Part shown: one piece after another, positions 49,150 through 58,363 of the stretch
How positions within the stretch are numbered: the stretch's first letter is position 1
Layout: every line of letters begins with the position of its first letter
Assembly: GCF_021352225.1 (NCBI RefSeq)
Contig: NZ_JAAUVI010000014.1
Location: 1-64,000 of the forward strand
Direction of reading: 5' to 3'
DNA: 64,000 nt
Source of the DNA: Methylobacterium sp. C25
GTDB taxonomy: Bacteria; Pseudomonadota; Alphaproteobacteria; Rhizobiales; Beijerinckiaceae
Notes under the pieces: generated by a model
The model's database searches: none
What the model was told of the DNA's origin: nothing
What the model saw: the letters and a program-made list of their open reading frames with translations, nothing else
Translations under genes and position numbers: made by a program

Positions 49150-50121
49150 TCAGGTCGGCTCGGTGTCCGGAGGCTCGCTCTCGATGCGCTCCGGATCGCC
49201 TTCGTCCATCCCGCCCACCATGCGGAAATGGCTAGGCGCAGTCCCGAACTCGATCGCGAACGCCTTACTGAACGCGCTCCGGCTCGCGTAGCCGACGCTG
49301 GCGGCGATGACCTTAACCGGCAGGTCAGTGCCGCTAAGGAGACGGGAGGCGATCCGGAGGCGGACCCTCTGGACGAACTCCATCGGGCCTTGCCCAAAGG
49401 CCGCGGCGAACGCCTCGGCGAAGCTGGTCCGGCCCATGCCCGCGAGGGCCGCCAAACCCTCAACGGAGTAGTGTGCGCCTGGCTGTTCGAGGACCGCCAG
49501 GACGGCGCGGGCGAGCTTCGGGTCCTGCAGGGCCGCCAGGATCGGGGAGGAGAAGTCGCTCGCGGCCAGCTGCTGGCGCAGGAGGAGGATGAGGCACTGC
49601 TTCATCAGCACCTCCGTCATCGCCTGTGTCGCGAGATTGGGGCTCACAACCTCGGCGAGCATGAGCTCGAAGGCGTAGTGCAGCGCCGGATCGGTGGGAA
49701 AGGTCTCCACCATGGGGGCCTGGAACAGCTCGAACAGACCCATCGCACCGGTGTGGGTGTCGGCAATCTGGCCGCACACGAACAGCGCATCGGGGCTTCC
49801 GTCACCGGCCGTGAAGGAGATCATGCCGTCACCGTGGAGGACGCAGTGATCCTCGGCGCGGACCTCACCGATGCAATCCTCGGCGGCGCCGAGGCTGTGC
49901 GAGTGGCGAGCCGGCACGACGATGATGGTATGCGGCGCGAAGGATCGCCACGGGCCTTGCCCGACCCGGAGACTCCCGGTTCCGCGCAGCACGTAATGGA
50001 CGGTGATCGCTTCAAACGGGCTGAACCCCAGGCGCCATCCGCGCTGTATGGTGCAAACGGAGAACGAGCGCAGTCGCACCGCGAGCGTGACGAGAAGGCG
50101 GTCGAGAAGGTCGGCTCCCAT
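49150..50121 (-). CDS. AraC family regulator with cupin-type N-terminal domain
   Basis: A 323-residue protein. The cupin_6-like sensor domain (1-200, with VHYVLRGTGSLRVG and PHTIIVVPARHSHSL) precedes two helix-turn-helix motifs (220-315: VEGLAALAGMGRTSFAEAFAAAFGQGPMEFV; VIAASVGYASRSAFSKAFAIEFG). It is followed downstream by the catalase-family gene, 184 bases away on the same strand, which is a plausible target. The effector is unknown. Confidence 0.9.
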   Translation of the reverse strand: MGADLLDRLLVTLAVRLRSFSVCTIQRGWRLGFSPFEAITVHYVLRGTGSLRVGQGPWRSFAPHTIIVVPARHSHSLGAAEDCIGEVRAEDHCVLHGDGMISFTAGDGSPDALFVCGQIADTHTGAMGLFELFQAPMVETFPTDPALHYAFELMLAEVVSPNLATQAMTEVLMKQCLILLLRQQLAASDFSSPILAALQDPKLARAVLAVLEQPGAHYSVEGLAALAGMGRTSFAEAFAAAFGQGPMEFVQRVRLRIASRLLSGTDLPVKVIAASVGYASRSAFSKAFAIEFGTAPSHFRMVGGMDEGDPERIESEPPDTEPT

Positions 50122-50324
50122 GGTGATGGACTATGCGTCACCACTGACAAAACCCCCAACGGTTTCGAGCGGATGTGGCGACGAAGCTGATACGCTGCTT
50201 TCGACCCAACATCGACGTTCTTGCTCGAATGCGGATATCCAGAAAGCAGACGTCCGTTCGCCGCTGATCCGGCCGCAGTGCGCTCCACTCGGCTGCCCGG
50301 TCTGCGTAGGGCATGTGTTCGGCG

Positions 50325-51251
50325 CTACTGATCCAGGCGCGCGGCTGCCTCCACCACCACGATCCCGCCGAGGACGAGCGCCAGCGCGAGACCCTCGCCG
50401 CTCCCGAACGGTTCACCAACCAGGACCACGGCGAGGAGCGCCCCGAAAACCGGCACGAGGTTCACGAACAGACCGGCTCGGTTCGGACCGATCATCTCGA
50501 CACCGCGCATGAAGGCGAGTTGCGCCGCGAGCGACGGGCCGAGCGCGACGAAGGCGACGACGCCCCAACCCTTGATGGTCGGCCAGATGAGACGGCCCGC
50601 GATCCATTCCGCCCAGAGGAGTGGAAGCGAGGTGACGAGCGCGGCGGCCGCCATGGCCGAGAAGAATGTCAGTGCCGACACCTTCGGCCTCGTCGGCAGC
50701 GCCACCGCATAGCCGGCATAAAACAGGCAGGCCGCCAGCATCAGGCCGTCGCCCACGTTGAATGAGAGCGTTCGAAGCACCGACCAGTCGCCGTGGGTTG
50801 CCGCGATGACGGCACCGACGAGCGTCAGGACTACGCCCGTTATCTGGCCGCCCGTCGTACGTGCCCGGGTCGCCACGATGTTCAGGATGATGACGAGCAC
50901 GGGGATCGCACCCTGGAACAGCGCGAGGTTGAGTGCGCTCGTGTATGTGCCGGCCAGATAGAACAGGCTGGCATAGGCGGTGAACCCGCAAGTCCCCATC
51001 AGCGTGACGCGGCGCCAATGGGGAAGCAGCGCGCGCCATTCTTGGTTGACCGGGCGACGGGCGATGACCGCGAGCACCGCGCAGGCGATGGCCCAGCGCA
51101 GGGTGGTCAACACCTGAGGCGACACCTCGCCGGCGGCCCACTTGCCCGCCACCGCGTTGCCCGCCCAGAGCAGGGCTGTCAACGTCAGGAGCGGATAGGC
51201 AACGGACGGTCCCCGGGCGGCCGCTGCGACGTCCGTCCGGGCTACGACCAT
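50325..51251 (-). CDS. EamA/DMT family transporter
   Basis: A 308-residue membrane protein with ten predicted helices in two EamA repeats (LLWAGNAVAGKWAAGEVSP; LLWAEWIAGRLIWP; FVNLVPVFGALLAVVLVGEP). DMT transporters export amino acids or other metabolites. Its ATG overlaps the stop of the alcohol dehydrogenase gene by one base (TGATG), so the two are co-translated. The 203 bases between it and the AraC gene contain nothing recognisable. Confidence 0.88.
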   Translation of the reverse strand: MVVARTDVAAAARGPSVAYPLLTLTALLWAGNAVAGKWAAGEVSPQVLTTLRWAIACAVLAVIARRPVNQEWRALLPHWRRVTLMGTCGFTAYASLFYLAGTYTSALNLALFQGAIPVLVIILNIVATRARTTGGQITGVVLTLVGAVIAATHGDWSVLRTLSFNVGDGLMLAACLFYAGYAVALPTRPKVSALTFFSAMAAAALVTSLPLLWAEWIAGRLIWPTIKGWGVVAFVALGPSLAAQLAFMRGVEMIGPNRAGLFVNLVPVFGALLAVVLVGEPFGSGEGLALALVLGGIVVVEAAARLDQ

Positions 51252-52267
51252 CAGGCGAAGTCCGGGTCGAGCACGACGCGGTAGCGGGCCTTGCCGGCCT
51301 CAAGGTGCTCCAGGGCGTCGTTGACCCGGCTCATTGGGAAATGCTCAACCTGGGGCAGGATCTGATGGCGCGCCGCGAAGTCCAGCATCGAGGCCATGGC
51401 GGGCGGCGAGCCGTTCGGCGAGCCCGAGACCCTCTTCTGACCAAAGATCAGGTCGATGGCGCTGATCTGCATCGGCTCCAGGATGGCCCCGACCACGTGA
51501 AGCTTGCCGTTCGGGCGCAGACAGGCCGTCATGGCCGCCCAATCCAGAGGCACGTTCACCGTCACCAGGATGAAGTCGAGACTTCCGGCGGCCCGCTTGA
51601 GGGCGTCGGCATCGCGGGTGGCGACGACGTGGTGGGCACCGAAGCCGCGCGCCTCGTCGGCCTTGGCCTCGGTCGAGGTGAACGCCGTGACCTCGCAACC
51701 CCAGGCCCGGGCGAACTTGAGCGCCATGTGGCCGAGGCCGCCGATCCCGACGACGCCAACCCTGTCGGTCGGGCGCACGTTCATCACGGCCAGCGGCTCG
51801 AAGACCGTCACGCCGCCGCACAGAAGCGGTCCGGCCGCCGAGATGTCGAGGCCGTCGGGCAGTGGGATCGCCCAGGCCCAATGCGCCCGGATCTTGTCGC
51901 TGAAGCCGCCCTGGTGCCCGATGATGGTCGGAAGCGCCTCGGCGCAGAGGTTGTGCTGTCCGGTCATGCACTGGTGGCAGTGCATGCAGCTCGACGCGTT
52001 CCAGCCGACCCCGACCCTCTGGCCGACCGTCACGCCCTTGGTGTGCTCGCCGACCGCCGTCACGGTGCCGACCGCCTCGTGGCCGAGGATGACCGGGTAC
52101 TGGGACATGCCCCAGTCGTTGTTCTTGGTGGAGAGGTCGGAGTGGCAGAGGCCGCAATACTCGACCTTGATCTCGACCTCCTCCGGGCCGAGCGCGCCGA
52201 CGTCGATGCAGGTGAGTTCTAGGGGCTTGCCGGCACCTTGTGCTGCCCATCCTCGGATCTCGGTCAT
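51251..52267 (-). CDS. Zinc-dependent NAD(P) alcohol dehydrogenase
   Basis: A 338-residue MDR protein. Catalytic zinc ligands are in CGLCHSDL and GHEAVG. The structural zinc loop is CMHCHQCMTGQHNLC. The nucleotide-binding site is GIGGLGHMALKFA. It belongs to the YahK/Ahr-like cinnamyl-alcohol/aldehyde reductase branch, which reduces aldehydes with NADPH. Standard length and all ligands are present. It is co-translated with the EamA transporter. Confidence 0.92.
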   Translation of the reverse strand: MTEIRGWAAQGAGKPLELTCIDVGALGPEEVEIKVEYCGLCHSDLSTKNNDWGMSQYPVILGHEAVGTVTAVGEHTKGVTVGQRVGVGWNASSCMHCHQCMTGQHNLCAEALPTIIGHQGGFSDKIRAHWAWAIPLPDGLDISAAGPLLCGGVTVFEPLAVMNVRPTDRVGVVGIGGLGHMALKFARAWGCEVTAFTSTEAKADEARGFGAHHVVATRDADALKRAAGSLDFILVTVNVPLDWAAMTACLRPNGKLHVVGAILEPMQISAIDLIFGQKRVSGSPNGSPPAMASMLDFAARHQILPQVEHFPMSRVNDALEHLEAGKARYRVVLDPDFA

Positions 52268-52293
52268 GTTTTTCCTCCTGTCGTGGCCGGTGG

Positions 52294-53025
52294 CTACTTG
52301 GCGTCGTGGAAGATGATGCCGGTGGTGAAGCGCTCGCCCGAGCGCACCCGGCTCACCCCGTGGCGCAGGTTGACCCGGTAGGTGCCCCGCGTGCCCCGCA
52401 CCGGGCGGGTATGGACGGCGAAGACCACGCCCTCGCCCTGGCGCAGGGACACGACCTCGGCCCGCGATTGCATGCGGGGACGCTGCTCGGTCAGAACGAA
52501 CTCGCCGCCGGTGAAATCCATGCCGGGCTCGGAGAGCAGGATGGCCACCTGCAGCGGGAAGACGTGCTCTCCGTAGAGGTCTTGGTGCAGGCAGTTGTAG
52601 TCGCCCGGTCCGTACTTCAGGAGCAGTGGCGTCGGCCGAACCTGGCCAGCCTCATGACAGCGGGCGAGGAATGCGTCGTGCCCTGCCGGATAGCGGACGT
52701 CGATGCCCATCGCCTCGTTCCAGCGATTGGCGAGCGGGACGAGCCGCTCGTAGAGCGCCGGCCTTAGGCGAGCGATCGGGTCGGGCAGCGGACGGGAATA
52801 GTATTTGTACTCTCCCCGTCCGAAGCCGTGACGGGCCATGACGATCCTGCTCCGGAAACGGGCGTCGTCATCATAGAGGCCGCGCAGCGGGGCGCATTCG
52901 CCGGTATCGAGCAACGGGCCAGTGGCGGCACAGCCGACTGCGTCGAGGTCGGCCTCGATGCGGGGCCAGTCCAGGCCGTCGACGGCGTTGCGGTCGATGG
53001 CCTGCAAAGCGGTTGCGCCACTCAC
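52294..53025 (-). CDS. 2OG-Fe(II) dioxygenase associated with Ada/AlkA
   Basis: A 243-residue protein from GTG 53025, whose GTGA overlaps the ada stop. The double-stranded beta-helix has iron ligands in NCLHQDLYGEH (H147, D149) and VFAVHTRPVRG (H205), plus a 2OG-binding arginine in GTYRVNLRHG. This family is repeatedly found after ada in alphaproteobacteria. A role in alkylation damage repair, AlkB-like in logic, is likely from context, but it may modify another substrate. Confidence 0.88.
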   Translation of the reverse strand: MSGATALQAIDRNAVDGLDWPRIEADLDAVGCAATGPLLDTGECAPLRGLYDDDARFRSRIVMARHGFGRGEYKYYSRPLPDPIARLRPALYERLVPLANRWNEAMGIDVRYPAGHDAFLARCHEAGQVRPTPLLLKYGPGDYNCLHQDLYGEHVFPLQVAILLSEPGMDFTGGEFVLTEQRPRMQSRAEVVSLRQGEGVVFAVHTRPVRGTRGTYRVNLRHGVSRVRSGERFTTGIIFHDAK

Positions 53026-54116
53026 CGCGGCACCCCCTCGCGAGCGAGAAGGTCGCGTTTGCGCTCGACGCCCCAGCGGTAGCCGGACAGCGATCCGTCC
53101 GAGCGCACGACCCGGTGGCAGGGGATAGCCACCGCCAGCTTGTTGGCGCCGCAGGCTTGCGCCACGGCCCTTACGGCGGCGGGCTCGCCAATGGCCCTGG
53201 CGATGTCGGCGTAGGTTGCCGTCGTGCCGACCGGGATAGCCCGGAGCGCTGTCCAGACACGCTGCTGGAAGGCGGTGCCGCCGATGTCGAGCGGCAGGTC
53301 GAGGCCGCGGCCGGGTGCCTCGACGAAGCCGATGACTTCCGCCACCCATCGCTCGAACGCCTCGTCACCTCCGGAAAGCTCGGCCTTCGGGAAGCGGTCC
53401 TGGAGGTCGCGAGCCAGGGCGTCGGGATCGTCCCCGAGAAGGATCGCGCAGACGCCCTTCTCGGTCGCCGCGACCAGGATCGAGCCAAGCGAGCACTCGG
53501 CGGCTGCGAAGCGGATGCGGGTGCCGGCGCCACCCTTGCGGTAGGCGGTCGGGGTCATGCCGAGCCGCTCGGAGGCGTTCGCGTAGAACCGGCTGGAGGA
53601 GTTGTAGCCTGCGTCGAACACAGCCTCGGTGATCGAACCCGCATCCTGAAGGCCCAAGGCGACGCGGCTGGCGAGGCGGGCACCGGCATAGGCTTTCGGG
53701 GTGATGCCGGCGACCTTCTTGAAGATGCGATGGAAGTGGAACGGGCTCATCCCGGCGACCTCGGCGAGATCGTCCAGCGCGGGCATCGTCTCGGCCTCCT
53801 CGATCATGCGGCAGGCGCGGGCGACAGCCTCGGCCTGCCGCTCGGCCAGGGCGGGCTCGTTCGGGCGGCAGCGCTTGCACGGCCGGAAGCCAGCGGCTTC
53901 CGCCTCGGCACAGGTCGCATGGAAGGCGACGTTCTCGGGCCGGGCCGGGCGCGCCGGACAGCTTGGGCGGCAGTACACACCTGTCGTCCGCACCGAATAG
54001 ACGAAGCTGCCGTCGGCCTGGGCATCGCGGGCCTTGAGCGCGGCCCACTTGGCGGGATCGTCGGCCGGCGGCGCTACGGGCGCCCGCGGCCGGCGGGTGA
54101 GTTCGGCGATCTGCAT
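53022..54116 (-). CDS. ada: Ada, methylated-DNA-protein cysteine methyltransferase and transcriptional activator
   Basis: A 364-residue protein from ATG 54116. The N-terminal zinc domain has C49-x3-C53 and C80-x2-C83 (GVYCRPSCPAR; FRPCKRCRP), in which one Cys takes methyl groups from phosphotriesters. An AraC-type helix-turn-helix is at about 110-200. The C-terminal O6-methylguanine transferase has active site IPCHRVVRSDG. It should activate its own operon and alkA on alkylation damage. Confidence 0.95.
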   Translation of the reverse strand: MQIAELTRRPRAPVAPPADDPAKWAALKARDAQADGSFVYSVRTTGVYCRPSCPARPARPENVAFHATCAEAEAAGFRPCKRCRPNEPALAERQAEAVARACRMIEEAETMPALDDLAEVAGMSPFHFHRIFKKVAGITPKAYAGARLASRVALGLQDAGSITEAVFDAGYNSSSRFYANASERLGMTPTAYRKGGAGTRIRFAAAECSLGSILVAATEKGVCAILLGDDPDALARDLQDRFPKAELSGGDEAFERWVAEVIGFVEAPGRGLDLPLDIGGTAFQQRVWTALRAIPVGTTATYADIARAIGEPAAVRAVAQACGANKLAVAIPCHRVVRSDGSLSGYRWGVERKRDLLAREGVPR

Positions 54117-54160
54117 CGCGGCATCTCCTTGGCTTGGTCGGGGTACCCTGCGGCGCCCGT

Positions 54161-55192
54161 TCATGGAGAGACCTTCGCCCGGGTGCCCGGGGCCCCGCAC
54201 CCTGCTCCTTGCTCCGGAATCGTTTTTTTCGATTTCCGGAGTTTCGAGGGCCGCGGCGGAGCCAGCGCAAGTCGGGCGGCGTCATGTGCCCAGAGGTGCA
54301 ACACGGCGTAGGCCCTCCAAGGCCGCCAAGCCGCCGAACGCACTTCCAGCGCTTTCGCGGTCGGACGTCCTGCCTCGTCCTCAAGGGCGCGCAGCAAGCC
54401 GATGTCGCCCGTGGGCAGGGCATCCGCCTCGCGCAATGCCCGCATGGCGATGTAGTGGGCGGTCCAGTCGCCGATCCCGCGCAAGGCCTTGAGGCGCGCC
54501 GTGGCTGTGGCGATCCCCTGGCCCGGATCGAAGAGATCCGGCTCCGAGAGGACGGCGGCAGCGACGGCCCGGATGGCGGCACCCCGGGCGCGTGGCATGT
54601 TGAGGACGAGCGCCACGTCGGCATCGACGAGGGCGGCGGGCGACGGGAAAATGTGGGTTAGGCCCGATTCGGCGACGTCCCTTGCCATCATCAGTGGTGT
54701 GCCGAAAGCCGCGACCAGTTTGCCGGCGAGGCGCGTGGCGGCCGAGACCGAAACCTGCTGCCCGAGGATGGCGCGGACCGCGAGTTCGAACCCGTCCCAG
54801 GCCCCGGGCACCCGCATTCCGGGACGGGCCGCCACGAGCTCGGCCATGAACGGGTCCGCCGAGAGTGCGCGCCCGATCTCATTGGGGTCTGCGTTGAGGT
54901 CGAACAGGCGCGCGGCCCGTTCGGCGGCGGCGTGGATCGTCCCCGCGACGGTGAGGGCGAGGGCATCGTCGCTCGCGCGCTCGACCCTGACGATCCCGTG
55001 CGCCCCACCCGAGGCGACGGTGCGGGCATAGAGACCTCGCCGCGCGGTCTCCACGCCCGGGATGGCGCGGGCGGCGAGATAGGCGTGCACCCCGTCCCAA
55101 TCGAAGGGCGCCTCGAACGGGAGCCGAAGCGCCGCGGTTGCCTGGATCCGCTTGTCTCTGTCGCTGGCCGGGGGTCGATCCAGAGATGTCAT
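54161..55192 (-). CDS. alkA: AlkA, DNA-3-methyladenine glycosylase II
   Basis: A 343-residue protein. An AlkA N-terminal domain precedes the HhH-GPD glycosylase: AVRAILGQQVSVSAATRLAGKLV, hairpin LKALRGIGDWTAHYIAMRAL and catalytic Asp in PTGDIGLLRAL. It removes alkylated purines. It has an unusually long basic C-terminal tail (SKLRKSKKTIPEQG). It lies 44 bases upstream of ada and overlaps the HDAC-like gene stop (ATGA). Confidence 0.94.
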   Translation of the reverse strand: MTSLDRPPASDRDKRIQATAALRLPFEAPFDWDGVHAYLAARAIPGVETARRGLYARTVASGGAHGIVRVERASDDALALTVAGTIHAAAERAARLFDLNADPNEIGRALSADPFMAELVAARPGMRVPGAWDGFELAVRAILGQQVSVSAATRLAGKLVAAFGTPLMMARDVAESGLTHIFPSPAALVDADVALVLNMPRARGAAIRAVAAAVLSEPDLFDPGQGIATATARLKALRGIGDWTAHYIAMRALREADALPTGDIGLLRALEDEAGRPTAKALEVRSAAWRPWRAYAVLHLWAHDAARLALAPPRPSKLRKSKKTIPEQGAGCGAPGTRAKVSP

Positions 55193-56244
55193 GCGACGCT
55201 CGCGGCGAGCGTCCGAACGTGGGCCGCTGTTAAGCGCGCGAGCGCGTCGAGGACGTAGCCGCCCTCAAGCATAGACACGATGCGACCTTCGCAGTGGCGA
55301 TGGGCGACCTCGGCGATGCGCGAGGTCACCCAGGCGAAGTCGTGATCGGTCAGCCGAAGGCCGCCGAGCGGATCGCCCTCGTGCGCATCGAAGCCGGCGG
55401 AGACCAGGATGAGGTCGGGTCGGAAGGCGTCGAGGGCCGGCAGGATGCGCCCCGTCCATGCCGTTCGGAACGGCCCGCTTCCGTCGCCCTCCTCCAACGG
55501 CGCGTTCCAGATGTTGCCGGCCCCGGTCTCGGCCATTGCGCCGGTGCCGGGGAACCACGGCATCCGGTGCGACGAGCCGTAGAAGAGATTGTGATCGGAC
55601 CAGAATATGGCCTGGGTGCCGTTGCCGTGGTGGACGTCGAAGTCGACGACCGCGACGCGCTCCGCGCCGTGCCTCGCCTTTGCGTGCAGGGCCGCAATGG
55701 CCACGGCGTTGAACACGCAGAAGCCCATCGCCCGCTCGCGCTCGGCATGATGCCCCGGCGGCCTGACCTGGCAGAAAGCGTTCGCGACGCCGCTGCCGCG
55801 GTCCATCACCGCGTCGACCGCGCGCATGCCCGCCCCCACCGCCCTAAGCGCCGCTTCCCACGTGCCCGCCGAGACGATCGTATCGGCATCGAGGCGGACC
55901 GGGTAGGTGACGGAGTTCGCCGCCGCGGCTCGGATGCGGTCGAGGTGAACCGGGGTGTGGGCGCGTAGGATGGCGGCCTCGACATCGTTCCGCAGCGATG
56001 CCTCCTCACGCCTGAGGGCCGCGAAGTCCGGTCCCGCCAGCGCCTCGTCGATGACGCGCATCCGGGCTGGTCGCTCGGGATTGCCGAGGCCGGTCTCATG
56101 CTTGGCGAAGGCTGGGTGGGTGACGAGCAGCGTCCGACCGGCCGGAGGCTCGGCGGCCGTGCCTGGGGTCGCCGTCGCGGCGAGGGCCAAACCACCCGCC
56201 ACGACCGTCCGCCGGGTCGGTCGGCAAGGATTGGGCGCGCTCAC
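55189..56244 (-). CDS. Histone-deacetylase-like hydrolase with Tat-type signal
   Basis: A 351-residue protein from GTG 56244 (GTGA overlap with the DUF3617 stop). The N-terminus RRTVVAGGLALAATATPG looks like a Tat signal, unusual for this family. The core has RPPGHHAERERAMGFCVFN, DFDVHHGNGTQAIFW and SAGFDAHEGDPLGG, with zinc ligands and the active-site histidines. Bacterial homologues hydrolyse acetylpolyamines or acetoin-type amides. If exported, the substrate would be periplasmic. It lies in the repair operon only by position. Confidence 0.88.
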   Translation of the reverse strand: MSAPNPCRPTRRTVVAGGLALAATATPGTAAEPPAGRTLLVTHPAFAKHETGLGNPERPARMRVIDEALAGPDFAALRREEASLRNDVEAAILRAHTPVHLDRIRAAAANSVTYPVRLDADTIVSAGTWEAALRAVGAGMRAVDAVMDRGSGVANAFCQVRPPGHHAERERAMGFCVFNAVAIAALHAKARHGAERVAVVDFDVHHGNGTQAIFWSDHNLFYGSSHRMPWFPGTGAMAETGAGNIWNAPLEEGDGSGPFRTAWTGRILPALDAFRPDLILVSAGFDAHEGDPLGGLRLTDHDFAWVTSRIAEVAHRHCEGRIVSMLEGGYVLDALARLTAAHVRTLAASVA

Positions 56245-56693
56245 AGCGCCGGCGGCTTGCCGGCGTCGCAGGTTCCGGTCCGGCGGCCGGCCTGGACTTC
56301 GGTCATGGTCATGTTCTTCCCGCCCATCTGCATGGCGATGCGACCACGGAAGGAGGCCGGGGCCAGCTGGTAACGCGCGCTGGCATGCGCCGAGTTCTTG
56401 CCTTCGCAGGCGATGTCGAAGGTGAGTTCGTTCCCTTCCTGGCGGACGTTCGAGATCGGACAATGGGCGAGCGGGTTGTTGTCGCTCAGGACCGCGATGC
56501 CGTGGTTGTTGCCGTTCGCTTCGGAGGTCAGGCAGAGCCGGACCACCTTCTTGCCGGTCATGTCCTCCAGATGGGGCAGTTCGAGCTTCACCTCGATCTC
56601 GTAGGAGCCGCCTTCCAGCATCGCGGGCTCGGCCGCCAGGGCCGGCCCGGCAAGCAACGCGGCCAAGCACCATCCAACTCGGATCGACGGCAT
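56241..56693 (-). CDS. Exported DUF3617 protein
   Basis: A 150-residue protein with a signal peptide (1-20, GPALAAEP). The DUF3617 pattern is LEGGSYEIEVKLELPHLEDMTGKKV, paired cysteines (RLCLTSE, AHCPISNV, DIACEGK) and a GRRTGTCD end. The function is unknown. It is the first gene of the minus-strand operon leading to HDAC, alkA, ada and the dioxygenase. Confidence 0.85.
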   Translation of the reverse strand: MPSIRVGWCLAALLAGPALAAEPAMLEGGSYEIEVKLELPHLEDMTGKKVVRLCLTSEANGNNHGIAVLSDNNPLAHCPISNVRQEGNELTFDIACEGKNSAHASARYQLAPASFRGRIAMQMGGKNMTMTEVQAGRRTGTCDAGKPPAL

Positions 56694-56903
56694 CGAAACC
56701 TCCCGTTTCCGGGGATCAGAACATGGGCGGCCCGCAGAGGCACCCCGGTTCTTGCTCCCGTATCCGCATGTCCCGCGCGCCGCCGTCCGAGTTCGGTCGC
56801 AAGAACCGAGGTGCGGCGGGTTTCGGGATGCCTACCCTCCCGGATGACCCAACGCCCGGTGACGCCGGCTTGGGAGATTTCGCAACCGAGAGAGGAGCCC
56901 CGC

Positions 56904-57359
56904 ATGTCGAAGGAACAGCAGAACAAGGATGTGGTCGGCCGCTGGTTCAAGGAATACTGGGGCAATCCCTGGAACCCCGGCGTGGTCGACGACCTCGCCG
57001 CCCCCGACATCGTGGTCCATTACCCGCTTCACGGCCCGTGGAAGGGCCCGGAGGTCGTCAAACGCAAGATGACCGAGTTCCGCGAGGCATTCCCCGACCT
57101 CAACTTCTGGGGCGTGGGCGACCTGATCGCCGAGGGCGATTTCGTGGTCGGCCGCTGGGACGGCGGCGGCACCCATACCGGCCCTGCCTTCGATGACATC
57201 GCGCTCGGCTCGCTTCCCGCGAATTCCGGGAAAAGCATGCGCTTCACCGGCACCACCGTGTTCCGGCTGCAGGACGGCAAGATCGTCGAGGAGATCGGCG
57301 AGGAAGGAGCCCTCACGGCCCTTCAGGGCCTGGGCATCGTTCCGAAGAAGGCCGCTTGA
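56904..57359 (+). CDS. SnoaL-like polyketide cyclase/ester cyclase family protein
   Basis: A 151-residue protein from ATG 56904 with GAGAGGAG upstream. The NTF2-like fold is read from VVGRWFKEYWGNPWNPGVVDDLAAPDIVVHYPLHGP, WDGGGTHTGP and the terminal VFRLQDGKIVEEIGEE. Such proteins act as isomerases, cyclases or small ligand-binding proteins. Divergent from the DUF3617 operon; a possible activator-dependent promoter sits between. Confidence 0.85.
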   Translation: MSKEQQNKDVVGRWFKEYWGNPWNPGVVDDLAAPDIVVHYPLHGPWKGPEVVKRKMTEFREAFPDLNFWGVGDLIAEGDFVVGRWDGGGTHTGPAFDDIALGSLPANSGKSMRFTGTTVFRLQDGKIVEEIGEEGALTALQGLGIVPKKAA

Positions 57360-57362
57360 AGC

Positions 57363-57656
57363 ATGGCCGGCATCGGGAGACCTTTCCGATGCCGATTCTC
57401 GGTCCGCGGCATGCGGATGAGGGGCGGAATGAGGGGGCGCGACGCGAAGTCGGCTGGTGTGGGCTGGAGGTCCGACCTGCTCCCGTCGCCCGCGGGCCCC
57501 GATCCGGACAGGAGGGCCGTCCGGGCCGCGCTTGACGGCCTAGTCGCCGCGGGATGTGCCGAGTGGCGCTCGCTGGCAGGAGGGGCGACCGAGATCCGTT
57601 TGGCGACGGGGCAGCGCTTTCGGCTGGACGACGACGGGATTACCCGTTCGCATTAA
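57363..57656 (+). CDS. Small hypothetical protein
   Basis: A 97-residue frame starting 3 bases after the SnoaL-like gene. The C-terminal 60 residues (GPDPDRRAVRAALDGLVAAGCAEWRSLAGG and IRLATGQRFRLDDDGITR) look protein-like and may be the true product with a later start. The first 35 residues are arginine-rich and doubtful. No family is recognised. In 57657-57988 only a weak frame with one hydrophobic stretch is seen; nothing is supported. Confidence 0.45.
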   Translation: MAGIGRPFRCRFSVRGMRMRGGMRGRDAKSAGVGWRSDLLPSPAGPDPDRRAVRAALDGLVAAGCAEWRSLAGGATEIRLATGQRFRLDDDGITRSH

Positions 57657-57988
57657 ATATTTGTGGCTGCTTCCGGCCAGCTTCGGCCTAACGTCCGCTT
57701 GAAGATGCTGGCGCTCGAAAGCGGACCGGCAAATGTCCACCCGATTCGGTCGCACAAGCGTGGCCGCGCGGTCCCCGAAAGCAGAAAGAGATTCTATGTG
57801 TGCGCCGGTGACAGGGCACCCGTCTTGGAGCCCGAGATCGGCATCGCTGTTGGACAAGTCTTTATCGTACCAGTGCATTTGGCGGCCTTGGCTGCCGGAA
57901 TGCTGGTAGTCTACCTGATCAGGCTGCCGGGGCGGCTGCGGGGTTTGTTCCGGTTCTGGCCGACGGAGTGAGATGTCGACGGTTCGGC

Positions 57989-58243
57989 CTAGCCCGACGC
58001 CCAGACAAGTCTCAAATCCTCACCGGGACGCGCGTAAGCCGTCAGAACGATCCCCCCGCCATCCTCGTGAACGAACACCGTCGTGAGAGGAGGAGAACAC
58101 CCGCGCGCCTTCTGCCGTGTCTGAGCTTCTTCGACGAGTTGCTGCACGCGGCGCTCGATCTCGGCGCGATCGGCAAATTCGTAACTGGTTTCTCCCCACT
58201 CGATAGGTCCATCGTCGTGAACGTCGAAAATGAAACGGGACAC
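57989..58243 (-). CDS. DUF6894-like small protein
   Basis: An 84-residue protein: SRFIFDVHDDGPIEWGETSYEF, ADRAEIERRVQQLVEEAQ and a C-terminal TTVFVHEDGGGIVLTAYARP strand pair. It has the same size and plan as the protein at 44609, so it is a paralogue of that small family. The function is unknown. Confidence 0.7.
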   Translation of the reverse strand: MSRFIFDVHDDGPIEWGETSYEFADRAEIERRVQQLVEEAQTRQKARGCSPPLTTVFVHEDGGGIVLTAYARPGEDLRLVWASG

Positions 58244-58363
58244 GGCGACACCAGAAGGCTCACACAGCGCGATGCGAGCGGCCTCCTCGCCGGTCGTGGC
58301 TGTGGCTAAAGTATACCTTAGGTCGGCCGGGATTGTTCCTAACGCAAAAGTGCCGGGACAGTT

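Noticed and set aside
57663..57971. 102-codon plus-strand frame with one hydrophobic stretch
   Set aside because: Poor N-terminal composition, no ribosome site and no family resemblance.
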